This document shows positions 14,904 to 23,407 of a DNA stretch of 64,000 bases, piece by piece. The DNA is from Brevundimonas vitisensis. Lineage in GTDB: Bacteria; Pseudomonadota; Alphaproteobacteria; Caulobacterales; Caulobacteraceae. The notes under the pieces were generated by a model, which was not told the origin of the DNA, searched no databases, and was given only the letters and a program-made list of their open reading frames with translations. The stretch's first letter is position 1. Each line of letters begins with the position of its first letter. The stretch spans positions 2,256,501-2,320,500 of the forward strand of contig NZ_CP067977.1 in the NCBI RefSeq assembly GCF_016656965.1, given 5' to 3'. The translations under genes and the position numbers were made by a program.

Positions 14904-17879
14904 TCAGCCGAACAGGTCTTTTTCGAACACCTCGCCCACCGGCACGATGCGGACATCGTCAGCATCCAGGTCCAGCGGATAGACGGCGATGACCTTGTCC
15001 TCCTCCAGGATCTCGGCGGGCTTTTCGGAGGCATAGGTGATGGGCGAGGCGACGTCGTCGACCAGGGCCGTCTTCAAGGCCTCGGCACCAGAGGTCACCA
15101 CCACAATGGCCATGTCGTCGCTCTTGAGGTGGCGAGCGATCGCATCATTCACCTGCTGCCGCGTCAGGGTGGCCAGGCCGTCCCGGATGTAAGCCGTGAA
15201 GGTGCCCAAACCATAGAAGGCCTGATCGAGGCTGTAGCCCAGGTGCACACCCTGGCGTGCCGTCAGAAGGCCTGTCGATTTGACCAGGAAGCTCTTGGTC
15301 GCCTCGAAATCGGCCTCGCTCATGCCGTCCCGAACCAGCTTGTCCAGTTCGTATTTGGCGATGCGAATGGCGAAGTGGGTCTGCTCCAGCGGGACCGGGC
15401 GGATCCAGATGCGGAAGGCCTGCTGGCTGCGGGCCACATTGGCGGGCGGGGCGGTCAGATACATGCCCGCCGGGAAGTATTCCGTATAGGCATAGTCCCC
15501 GTAGTTCATGCCCCGGATTTCACGCATCCGCTGGTACAGATACGAGGACGACGACCGGTGCTCGCCCAGATAGGCGCGGGCCAGATACAGGGCCACAAAG
15601 TCGGGATGGCCGCGCTTCACCTCGATCGGGAAGCCCATTGAAATGGCCGCCGCGCGGGTGTCCTTCTCAACCACAGTGACCTTGAGGCCCTCGGGCCGGG
15701 CGGCCGCTGCGATCCGGCGATTGGCAGGGCGGCCGGTCGGCAGATGAGCCCCCAGGTCGCCGCGCAGACGGTTCAGGAAGGCGTCGCCCGGTGCCCCCGC
15801 CACGCCGACGGTCAGGGCCGCCTGGGTGTAGTGGGCCGCATAGAAGGCCCGGACGTCGTCCAGCGTCAGTGCCTCGACAGCCGCTGCGTGACCGGTGGAC
15901 AGATGGCCATAGGGATGGTCGGCGTACAGGTGCTCGTACAGCACCTCATTGCCCAGTTCCTCGTCGTTGTTGCCACGCAGGGCGACGCGGATGCCGCTGA
16001 CGGTGGCGGCCTTGACGCGGCGGAAGTCTTCCTCACGGAAGCCGGGCTCCAGCAGTTGGCCCATGACGACGTCGTACCAGCCATCCAGATTGTCGCGGTG
16101 GACGGTGCCCGAGAAGGTGGTCATCTCCTTGTCGACGATCGAACCGAAACCGGCGGCCATCGGGAACAGGGCCTGCTGGATCTGGGCATAGGTCAGGGCC
16201 TTGCTGCCCGCGCCGGTGACCATCTCGGCGGTCAGGGCGGCCAGGCCCTCCTTGCCCTCCGGATCATCGACCGAGCCGGTGCGGAAGCTGAGGCTGACGT
16301 CGATCAGGGGAGAGGCGCTGGGCTCGATCAGTTCGCGGAACACCTGACGCGCGGATGGCTCCAGCACGGGGCGAGACGCGATCGCCGCCGGGGCCGCGAG
16401 CGCCGCAACCGGAGCCGCAGACGCTGCGCCGACCTTGGCATCGACGCTGCCCTTGGCATCGCCGCCCTCGGGCAGGTCGCCATAGGCCAGGGTCGTGATG
16501 ATCATGCCCTTATCGGTGAAATAGGTGTTGGCCACGCGCAGGATGTCGTCCGGCGTGATGGCGTCATAGGCCCGATAGACGGCGTTCAGCGTGCCCGGAT
16601 CGCGGGTGGCGGCGACCACCGGCACGATTGCGTCGGCGACGGACTCGGTATTGTCCAGGCCTGCGGCAAAACCATACTTCAGCGAACTGCGGATCGCGGC
16701 CAGACGGGCCGGATCGGCCGGGGTCGTCCGCATGGTGGCCAGTTCCTGCTGGATGGCCTCGCGGACATAGGGGATGTCCGCCTTGTCCTTCACCTGGGCC
16801 AGGACGCCGATCAGGCCGGGATCCAGGCTGTCCGGGAAATAGCCGGCCAGGGCCTGCAGCTTCTGTTCGGTCACCACCAGCCGCTGATACAGCGGCGAGG
16901 ACGGGGAAAAGGCATAGGCGCTCAGAACGTCCAGCGCCTGCATGTCACCGGCGGCCGGATTGTTCGCGGTCGGATAGGCCCCCGGTCCGCGGAAGGCGAC
17001 GCTGACCCAGGACAGGGTCTCGCTGTCCCAGGGCACATGGGCATAGAGCGGGCCATTGGGCGCAGGCTCCGCAGGCACCGGCGGCAGCTCGGGGCCCGCC
17101 TGCCAGTCGCTCCAGTATTTCTCGACCAGGGCGAAGGCCGCGTCCGGCTGCACGTCGCCGGCGATGATGATGGTCGTATAGGCCGGGCGGTAATAGCGGT
17201 CGAAGAACTGGCGGCTGTAGTCGAACTGATCCGGCATCGCCTCGATGTCGGCGATGAAGCCCATCGTCGTGTGCTTGTAGGTGTGGGTCGTGAAGGCGGC
17301 GTTGCGCTGGACCTCGAACAGTTTGGAGATCGGGTTGGCGACGTTCTTGTTGTACTCGCCCAGCACCGCCAGGGCCTCTGTGCGGAAGTCCGGCTCGGAA
17401 TACTCCAGGTTCTGGAACCGGTCGGCCTCGATCCGGAGGGCCGTCTCCAGGTCCTCCTTGTTGATCGTCATGTGATAGTTGGTGCGGTCATCCGACGTAT
17501 AGGCGTTGGAGTCGGCGCCCATGCTCTTCAGCGTGGCATTGTATTCGGGCCCCGACATGGTCTTGGTGCCGCGGAACATCATGTGTTCGAAGAAGTGGGC
17601 AAAGCCCGACTTGCCCGGCTCGACCTCGTTGCGCGACCCGACCGAGACCGGGATCTGCAGCGAGACAATGTCGGGGAAGCCTGTCTCGACCACGATGACG
17701 CGCAGGCCGTTGGGCAGGTCGCGGATGTGGGTCGGGAACGGATAGATGTCCCCTGCCGGAGCCGCCGATTGAGCCAGGGCCGCAGCCTGGGCCAGGCTGG
17801 GCTGGAACGCAGCCAGCGCCGCGCCCGCCATCAGACTGCCTGTCAGCATGGAACGGCGCGTCATTTTCAGGGTCTGCAT
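14904..17879 (-). CDS. M16 family zinc metallopeptidase (double-length, exported)
   Basis: The ATG at 17879 gives 991 residues. 'TRRSMLTGSLMAGAALAAF' at residues 7-25 is a Tat-type signal. The inverted zinc motif H95-F-F-E98-H99 ('FAHFFEHMMFRGTK') and the downstream Glu in 'LGEYNKN' show an active first M16 module. A second module beginning around residue 520 lacks H-x-x-E-H, as is normal for the inactive half. The two pairs are fused in one chain, like pitrilysin. It should degrade peptides in the periplasm. A TTG 15 bp upstream is a less likely start. Confidence 0.93.
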   Translation of the reverse strand: MQTLKMTRRSMLTGSLMAGAALAAFQPSLAQAAALAQSAAPAGDIYPFPTHIRDLPNGLRVIVVETGFPDIVSLQIPVSVGSRNEVEPGKSGFAHFFEHMMFRGTKTMSGPEYNATLKSMGADSNAYTSDDRTNYHMTINKEDLETALRIEADRFQNLEYSEPDFRTEALAVLGEYNKNVANPISKLFEVQRNAAFTTHTYKHTTMGFIADIEAMPDQFDYSRQFFDRYYRPAYTTIIIAGDVQPDAAFALVEKYWSDWQAGPELPPVPAEPAPNGPLYAHVPWDSETLSWVSVAFRGPGAYPTANNPAAGDMQALDVLSAYAFSPSSPLYQRLVVTEQKLQALAGYFPDSLDPGLIGVLAQVKDKADIPYVREAIQQELATMRTTPADPARLAAIRSSLKYGFAAGLDNTESVADAIVPVVAATRDPGTLNAVYRAYDAITPDDILRVANTYFTDKGMIITTLAYGDLPEGGDAKGSVDAKVGAASAAPVAALAAPAAIASRPVLEPSARQVFRELIEPSASPLIDVSLSFRTGSVDDPEGKEGLAALTAEMVTGAGSKALTYAQIQQALFPMAAGFGSIVDKEMTTFSGTVHRDNLDGWYDVVMGQLLEPGFREEDFRRVKAATVSGIRVALRGNNDEELGNEVLYEHLYADHPYGHLSTGHAAAVEALTLDDVRAFYAAHYTQAALTVGVAGAPGDAFLNRLRGDLGAHLPTGRPANRRIAAAARPEGLKVTVVEKDTRAAAISMGFPIEVKRGHPDFVALYLARAYLGEHRSSSSYLYQRMREIRGMNYGDYAYTEYFPAGMYLTAPPANVARSQQAFRIWIRPVPLEQTHFAIRIAKYELDKLVRDGMSEADFEATKSFLVKSTGLLTARQGVHLGYSLDQAFYGLGTFTAYIRDGLATLTRQQVNDAIARHLKSDDMAIVVVTSGAEALKTALVDDVASPITYASEKPAEILEEDKVIAVYPLDLDADDVRIVPVGEVFEKDLFG

Positions 17880-17966
17880 CGGAATCGTCCTCAATCCGCC
17901 GAAATTTCAGGAGGGCAGGGTCGCACACCCGAGCCGCCAAGCGACCTTACACTTTCGTAATGCCGA

Positions 17967-18383
17967 CTACTCCGCCTCGACGCGATCGATGTCGTCGTCG
18001 GTCAGGCCGAAATGGTGGCCGATTTCGTGGATCAGGACGTGGGCGATCAGTTCGCTGAGTGTGATCCCGCCATGGTCGCACCATTCGTCCAGGATCGGAC
18101 GGCGGTACAGGAAGATGCGCGAGGGCTCGGCCGCAGGGCCCAGGCTATCGCGCCGTCCGATATCGACGCCATGATAAAGACCGGTCAGCTCGAACGGGTC
18201 TTCTATCCCCATTTCGGCCAGGGTGGCCTCATCGGCGAAATCGTCGACGCGGATCACCACCTCACCCGACAGACTGCGGAAGGGCTCGGGCAGGGCATCG
18301 AAGGCCGCTCGGGCAATCGCGGCGAAATCGTCCAGGGACGGCGCGGTCAGATCGGTCCAGCCGGAGAGGGCGGTTTGGGTCAT
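17967..18383 (-). CDS. Zincin-like metallopeptidase (PF06262 type)
   Basis: From ATG 18383 the product has 138 residues. The C-terminal part has 'LIAHVLIHEIGHHFGLTDDDID', a zinc-binding H-E-x-x-H-x-x-G-x-x-D motif, as in the small 'metallopeptidase family' proteins PF06262. The upstream 'FRSLSGEVVIRVDDFADE' and 'LTGLYHGVDIGRR' are family landmarks. No signal peptide is seen, so it acts in the cytoplasm; substrate unknown. It is divergent from divL, with 106 bp between starts. Confidence 0.9.
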   Translation of the reverse strand: MTQTALSGWTDLTAPSLDDFAAIARAAFDALPEPFRSLSGEVVIRVDDFADEATLAEMGIEDPFELTGLYHGVDIGRRDSLGPAAEPSRIFLYRRPILDEWCDHGGITLSELIAHVLIHEIGHHFGLTDDDIDRVEAE

Positions 18384-18489
18384 TCTGGCGATATCGTCCG
18401 CGCGTGATCGGGTCGCAATGGGCGCTGCATGCGTTATGGTGACCGAATCGTTACGGATCGGCGCATCGGCGCCATGGGCCGGGGCAGGG

Positions 18490-20769
18490 ATGGCTGAAGC
18501 GGACATCGCCTATGTAGCCGCAGCCGGGGCAGCGGGACTGGCCCTGGCTGTCAGTGCCTGGACATGGCGGTTCACCACACGCGCTGCGGCGGCCCGGTCA
18601 TTGCTGGCCGATCATACGGCGGAACTTCAGGGCGATCTCGCTCGTCGTGAGGCCGCCCTGGCGGCGTTTTCCGATGTGCGAATGGTCGTTCACCCGGACG
18701 GGAGCCTGGGCCATCCTCTGGGCGATGCCGAGGCGGTCGCCGCCCTGTCTGATGTCGGCCAGGCCGTGGACGCAGCGGCCTTGACCGCCCTGGCCCAGGA
18801 GGGCTGCCCCTTCGATCGGATCGCGACCATCGGTTCTCGCACATGGCGGGTCGAGGGCCGTGCCGTTGCCGGCCAGGCGTGGCTGCGCCTGTCGCCGCTG
18901 GAGGCCGTGACCGAAGGGACTGAGAGCGGCCTTGGCCTGCTGGTCGATGCCTCGCCCGTGCCGACCTGGGTCATGGATGCGTCCGGGGCCTTGGCCTGGG
19001 CCAATCGGGCCTGGCTGACCGAAACCCGCAGCGACAGCCTGGATGCGGCCAAGGCCCAGGGCCTGAGCTTCGATCGCGGGGCCGACGCCGTGGCGGCAGA
19101 GGCGGCAAGGCTGGGTAGTCGGCATGAGGGTTTCCGCTGGACCACGGCGGCCGACGGTCGGCGCCGGGCCTGGCGGATCGTGGCCGAGCCGGCTCCGGGC
19201 GGGACCGGGGCCGTGACCGTCTTCGCCATCGACACCACCGACGTCGAGGAAACCCGCGACGCCCTGCGCCGCCACGTCACCGCCCATGACGAGACGCTGA
19301 ACCATCTGGCAGATGCGGTCGCCATCTTTGGCCCGTCCAAGCGGCTGGCCTTCCACAATACGGCGTTCCAGACCCTGTTCCGGCTGGACCCGGCCTGGCT
19401 GGACGAGCGGCCGACCCACGCCGAACTGCTGGACCGCTTGCGCCAGCGCCGGCTGCTGCCCGAGGTCATGGACTATGCCGGGTGGAAGGCGCACGAGCTG
19501 GATTTCTATGGCGAGGCCAAGGCATCGCCGGATGACAGCTGGTCCCTGCCCGATGGCCGGACCCTCCGGGTGGTGCGTCAGCCGCACCCGCTGGGCGGCA
19601 TCCTGCTGATCTTTTCCGACATCACCGACGAGCTGAAGCTGCGGGCCAGGTTCAACGCCCAGATTCAGGTCCAGACGGCCACTCTGGACAAGCTGAACGA
19701 CGCCGTCGCCGTTTTCGGCTCGGATGGCCGGTTGCGTCTGCACAATGAGGCGTTCGAGGCCTTCTGGGGCCTGTCCGCCGAACAGTTGACCGAGGCGGGC
19801 GATTTCGAGGCCGTAGCATCGCTCTGCAAGGCCAGCCTGCCCGATCCCGCCCTGTGGCTGGGCCTGAAGGCGCGCGTCGCCGATCCCGATCCGGAAAGCC
19901 GCGTGCCGATCTCAGGCGAAGGTCGGACCGGCGATGGCCGGATCGCTGCCTGGCAGACCCGGCCCCTGCCCGATGGGGCCACCCTGGTCGCGTTCTCGGA
20001 CGTCACGGCGCGGCGGGAGCTGGAACAGGCCCTGGCACAGCGCGAGGCGGCGCTGAAGGAGAGCCAGGCCTTGAAGCGGGAGTTCGTGGGCAGCGTCTCC
20101 TATGAACTGCGCACGCCATTGACGACCATCGTCGGCTATTCCGAGCTTCTGGAAACCCTGGGCGACCTGCCCGAACGCAGTCGCCAGCATGCCGGTGCCA
20201 TCCGCGTCGCCGCCAGCCAACTGGCCCGGTCGATCGATGACGTCCTCGACATGGCCCAGATCGATGCCGGAGAGATGGAGCTGTCGCTGGGCGATGTCCA
20301 TCTGAACGACCTGCTGACACAGGCCGGCGACCGGATCCGCGCCCGTGTCGAGGGCCGCGGTGCCACCCTGGCCATCACGATCCCGGCCGGGCTGGCCCCC
20401 ATCCGCGCAGACGGCCGCCGCCTGGGGCAGGTGGTCGATCATCTGCTGGAGAATGCGGCTCGTGCCGTGTCCGAGGGCGGCCATGTCGCCCTGATCGCCG
20501 CGGCGGGGGCCGGTGAGGTCCGCATCCGGGTCGAAGATACCGGCCGGGGCATCTCCTATCACCTGCAGGCCCATGTGTTCGACCGCTTCGTCAAGCGCGA
20601 GCGCGGCGGACCGGGCGTCGGTCTGGCGCTGGTGAAGGCGATCGTGGAACTTCACGGCGGCTGGGCCGAGGTCGAGAGCGAGCCGGGCAAGGGCGCGGCC
20701 TTCATCCTGCATCTGCCGCTGGAAGCCGCCGGCGAGGCGGCAATGCCGGAACTGGCGCTGGGGTCGTGA
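18490..20769 (+). CDS. divL: DivL-type tyrosine pseudo-histidine kinase
   Basis: The ATG at 18490 gives 759 residues, close to the roughly 769 of Caulobacter DivL. A hydrophobic N-terminal anchor (about 10-25) is followed by several PAS-like domains (cores near 'PTWVMDASGALAWANRAW', 'DAVAIFGPSKRLAFHNTAF' and 'DAVAVFGSDGRLRLHNEAF'). In the DHp helix the phospho-acceptor is Tyr538 ('SVSYELRTPLTTIVGYSELL') where ordinary kinases have His. The ATPase lobe keeps the N box (E-N-A), D-T-G-R-G-I and G-P-G-V-G-L. In Caulobacter, DivL binds DivK-P through its PAS/DHp region and shifts CckA towards phosphatase activity, controlling CtrA. A GAATC (GANTC, CcrM-type) site lies at 18445-18449. Confidence 0.92.
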   Translation: MAEADIAYVAAAGAAGLALAVSAWTWRFTTRAAAARSLLADHTAELQGDLARREAALAAFSDVRMVVHPDGSLGHPLGDAEAVAALSDVGQAVDAAALTALAQEGCPFDRIATIGSRTWRVEGRAVAGQAWLRLSPLEAVTEGTESGLGLLVDASPVPTWVMDASGALAWANRAWLTETRSDSLDAAKAQGLSFDRGADAVAAEAARLGSRHEGFRWTTAADGRRRAWRIVAEPAPGGTGAVTVFAIDTTDVEETRDALRRHVTAHDETLNHLADAVAIFGPSKRLAFHNTAFQTLFRLDPAWLDERPTHAELLDRLRQRRLLPEVMDYAGWKAHELDFYGEAKASPDDSWSLPDGRTLRVVRQPHPLGGILLIFSDITDELKLRARFNAQIQVQTATLDKLNDAVAVFGSDGRLRLHNEAFEAFWGLSAEQLTEAGDFEAVASLCKASLPDPALWLGLKARVADPDPESRVPISGEGRTGDGRIAAWQTRPLPDGATLVAFSDVTARRELEQALAQREAALKESQALKREFVGSVSYELRTPLTTIVGYSELLETLGDLPERSRQHAGAIRVAASQLARSIDDVLDMAQIDAGEMELSLGDVHLNDLLTQAGDRIRARVEGRGATLAITIPAGLAPIRADGRRLGQVVDHLLENAARAVSEGGHVALIAAAGAGEVRIRVEDTGRGISYHLQAHVFDRFVKRERGGPGVGLALVKAIVELHGGWAEVESEPGKGAAFILHLPLEAAGEAAMPELALGS

Positions 20770-20843
20770 ATACCGGCTTCCTGACCAGGAATTGAGCATG
20801 CCGGTTCGGGTGTCGCCCCTGCGATTTTGACACGGCAGGAACG

Positions 20844-20864
20844 AGCCACTAGCCACTAGCCACT
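20844..20864. repeat. Three direct heptamers AGCCACT
   Basis: AGCCACT occurs three times head to tail (20844, 20851, 20858) 20 bp before the HAD gene start. It could be a slippage product or a protein-binding array. Confidence 0.7.
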
Positions 20865-20883
20865 GTCACGCGCTGGACACACC

Positions 20884-21735
20884 ATGACCCCCCGTCTCAA
20901 GACCGCCCTCATCTATGATTTCGACGGCACCCTGGCCCGGGGAAACATGCAGGAAGTCACCTTCATCCCGTCGGTGGGCATGGGGATCGGCGACTTCTGG
21001 GGCGAGGCGGACCGGCTGACCAAGTCGGTCGATGGCGACAACATCCTGATGTACATGCAGCTGATGCTGCAGCGGGCTCGCGAGAACGGCCAGCCGATCA
21101 CCAAGAAGCTGCTGCGCGAGCATGGCGAGGACGTAAAGCTGTTCGACGGGCTGAAGTCGGACCTGACGGGCTCGGGATGGTTCGAGCGCATCGATGCCGT
21201 TGGGGCCAGATATGGCCTGGAAATCGAGCACTACATCATCTCGGCCGGGCTGGAGGAGATGATCGACGGCTGTCCGATCCGCGAGGCGTTCAAACACGTC
21301 TTCGCATCGAAATTCGCCTATGACGACCACGGTGTCGCCATCTGGCCGGCGGTCGGCGTGAACTACACCACCAAGACCCAGTATCTGTTCCGCATCAACA
21401 AGGGCGTGCTGAACCACTGGGACCACGAGCGGATCAACAAATTCGTGCCCGACGACGAGCGCGCCGTCCCATTCGAGCGGATGATCTTCCTGGGCGATGG
21501 CGACACCGATGTGCCGACCATGAAGATGATGCACACCAAGGGCGGCTTTTCGATCGCCGTCTATGATCCGCGCAATTCCGAAAAGGACCAGAAGAAGATC
21601 TACGGCCTGATCTCGGAGGACCGGGTGAACTTCGTCGCTGCCGCCGACTATCGCGAAGGTCAGCCGCTGGACCTGATCGTGAAGGGACTGATCGGCCGCA
21701 TCGCCATCAATGCCGGGACGATGAAGGATATCTAG
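20884..21735 (+). CDS. HAD-family phosphatase
   Basis: A 283-residue cytoplasmic protein with HAD motif I 'IYDFDGTLARGN' (D12-F-D14) and motif IV 'FLGDGDTDVPTM'. The cap between them is large and mostly helical, and the middle has 'HYIISAGLEEMIDG', which holds motif II Ser. The family resembles COG4359/HAD-like hydrolases annotated as phosphoserine phosphatase-like, but the substrate is not evident. It stands 114 bp after divL in the same direction with a heptamer repeat between them, so co-transcription is uncertain. Confidence 0.88.
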   Translation: MTPRLKTALIYDFDGTLARGNMQEVTFIPSVGMGIGDFWGEADRLTKSVDGDNILMYMQLMLQRARENGQPITKKLLREHGEDVKLFDGLKSDLTGSGWFERIDAVGARYGLEIEHYIISAGLEEMIDGCPIREAFKHVFASKFAYDDHGVAIWPAVGVNYTTKTQYLFRINKGVLNHWDHERINKFVPDDERAVPFERMIFLGDGDTDVPTMKMMHTKGGFSIAVYDPRNSEKDQKKIYGLISEDRVNFVAAADYREGQPLDLIVKGLIGRIAINAGTMKDI

Positions 21736-21777
21736 GCAGGTCCTTCGGCTGCGGCTGGCGACGCGGTCGCTCGCTGC

Positions 21778-21826
21778 TTGAGCCGGTTCTCGATACGATC
21801 GCGCGCTATGTGAGCGTTCGGCTCAA
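21778..21826. terminator. Long-loop inverted repeat between convergent genes
   Basis: TTGAGCCG (21778-21785) and CGGCTCAA (21819-21826) are perfect 8-bp arms around a 33-nt loop that has further partial pairing. It spans the HAD/PilZ convergent junction and reaches 4 bp into the PilZ stop region. No T-run is seen, so termination is a guess. Confidence 0.35.
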
Positions 21827-22149
21827 CGCCCGCCTGCCCGGAGCAGGGCGGCGCGCGCGGCGGTCAGGCGTGAAGGAACGAGGCCTTTCAGCGAAGCCTG
21901 GCTGCGCTGTTTCAACCCTGCCTCCTGACCCTTCTGCCAGATCACATCCACCTCGTGAGCGGTGGCCTGGGGCACGTCGATGACGACGACCTGGCGGGGC
22001 AGGGACAGGTTGCGCTCCATCCGAACCCGCATACCGCCAGCCGAGCGGTCGGCGATCACGCAGCCGACCTCCAGCCCTGGAGCGACGATGATGCCATTGA
22101 CCCGCGTGGGCGTGCGGACTTCCAGGCGGCGGTTTTCGGACGGTATCAT
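21823..22149 (-). CDS. PilZ-domain protein
   Basis: A 108-residue protein consisting of a single PilZ domain: 'NRRLEVRTPTRVNG' supplies the R-x-x-x-R part and 'IADRSAGGMRVRM' the D-x-S-x-x-G part, the two motifs that bind cyclic di-GMP. The C-terminal 40 residues are basic and Ala/Leu-rich. It probably acts as a small c-di-GMP effector in motility or surface attachment; the partner is unknown. It follows the ferredoxin gene by 54 bp in the same direction. Confidence 0.88.
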   Translation of the reverse strand: MIPSENRRLEVRTPTRVNGIIVAPGLEVGCVIADRSAGGMRVRMERNLSLPRQVVVIDVPQATAHEVDVIWQKGQEAGLKQRSQASLKGLVPSRLTAARAALLRAGGR

Positions 22150-22203
22150 GTCAGAACACAGAACGACGGAAGAGTTTCCAGATCGTTCAGAGGGATGCGG
22201 CGA

Positions 22204-22524
22204 TCAGTGCTGGCTCTCGGGCAGGCGAACGATCAGGCCGTCCAGGGCGTCGCTGACCCGGATCTGGCAGGATAGACGGCTGTTCGGCTGAACATTCTCG
22301 GCGAAATCCAGCATGGACTCCTCCATCGCGCTGGCCTTGCCGGCAGCCTCCTGAAAGGCCTCGTCCACATAGACGTGGCAGGTGGCACAGGCGCAGGCCC
22401 CGCCGCAGTCGGCGTCGATCCCCGGAACATTGTTCCGGATCGCACCCTCCATCACCGACAGCCCCGGCTTCACGTCGACGACATGTTCGGATCCGTCGAA
22501 CTCGATATAGGTGATCTTGGCCAT
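22204..22524 (-). CDS. [2Fe-2S] ferredoxin, adrenodoxin type
   Basis: A 106-residue soluble ferredoxin. The cluster ligands lie in '[18 protein letters not shown]' (C-x5-C-x2-C, with an extra Cys between) and 'RLSCQIRV', the adrenodoxin/FdII arrangement rather than the plant type. Such ferredoxins serve P450s, ring hydroxylases or Fe-S assembly; no partner is adjacent. It lies 65 bp downstream of sdhB in the same direction and may be co-transcribed with sdhCDAB. Confidence 0.93.
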   Translation of the reverse strand: MAKITYIEFDGSEHVVDVKPGLSVMEGAIRNNVPGIDADCGGACACATCHVYVDEAFQEAAGKASAMEESMLDFAENVQPNSRLSCQIRVSDALDGLIVRLPESQH

Positions 22525-22589
22525 GACGCGGGCTTAGGGGTTGCTGCGCATGGCGACAATGCCACCGCATGAGGACTTCGTGTGGGCGA

Positions 22590-23405
22590 TCAGGCCGGGA
22601 CCCTGGCCGCCGTCTTCTTGCGATCGGCCGGCCGGTTGACCATCAGCTTCTTGGTCTCGGCGATGGCCTTGGCCGGGTTCAGCCCCTTGGGGCAGACCTG
22701 GGCGCAGTTCATGATCGTGTGGCAGCGATACAGCTTGAATGGATCTTCCAGGTCGTCCAGCCGCTTGTTGGTCGCATCGTCACGGCTGTCGGCGATCCAG
22801 CGATAGGATTGCAGCAGGGCCGCCGGGCCCAGATATTCCGTCTGGTTCCACCAGTAGCTGGGGCAGGACGTCGAGCAGCAGGCGCACAGGATGCACTCGT
22901 AGAGTCCGTCCAGCTTTTCCCGATCTTTCGGCGACTGCAGCCGCTCGGTCGTGGGGTCCGGATCGTCGGACTGCAGATAGGGCTGGATGGAATCGTATTG
23001 CGCGTAGAACAGCGTCAGATCGGTGACCAGGTCCTTGACCACAGCCTGGTGGGGCAGGGGCGCGATGGCGATGGTCGAGGACTGGCACTCGTCCCAGCCC
23101 TTGGTGCAGGCCAGGGTGTTGCGCCCGTCGATGTTCATCGAGCACGAGCCGCAGATGCCCTCGCGGCACGAGCGCCGGAACGACAGGGTCGGGTCGATCT
23201 CGTTCTTGATGTGGATCAGGGCGTCCAACAGCATCGGGCCGTGATCGTCGGACGAGACCTGGAACTCGTCCCAGCGCGGCGCGGCATCGACCTCGGGGTC
23301 ATAGCGATAGACCTTGTAGGTCTTGACGTTCTTGGCACCGGCCGGCGCCTTGTGGACCTTGCCCTTGCTGGGCTTGGAGCCGCGCGGAAGCGTAAGCTGA
23401 ACCAT
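22590..23405 (-). CDS. sdhB: Succinate dehydrogenase iron-sulfur subunit
   Basis: From ATG 23405 the product is 271 residues. '[22 protein letters not shown]' holds the [2Fe-2S] ligands and '[17 protein letters not shown]' plus '[21 protein letters not shown]' hold the [4Fe-4S] and [3Fe-4S] ligands. The P-S-Y-W-W quinone-side motif is intact. It passes electrons from SdhA FAD to the membrane quinone site, and the stop of sdhA lies 2 bp upstream. Confidence 0.97.
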   Translation of the reverse strand: MVQLTLPRGSKPSKGKVHKAPAGAKNVKTYKVYRYDPEVDAAPRWDEFQVSSDDHGPMLLDALIHIKNEIDPTLSFRRSCREGICGSCSMNIDGRNTLACTKGWDECQSSTIAIAPLPHQAVVKDLVTDLTLFYAQYDSIQPYLQSDDPDPTTERLQSPKDREKLDGLYECILCACCSTSCPSYWWNQTEYLGPAALLQSYRWIADSRDDATNKRLDDLEDPFKLYRCHTIMNCAQVCPKGLNPAKAIAETKKLMVNRPADRKKTAARVPA

Positions 23406-23407
23406 GT

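Noticed and set aside
15744..17960. 738-codon open frame opposite the M16 peptidase
   Set aside because: Antisense to an enzyme with an intact zinc motif; no signal, domain or start context.
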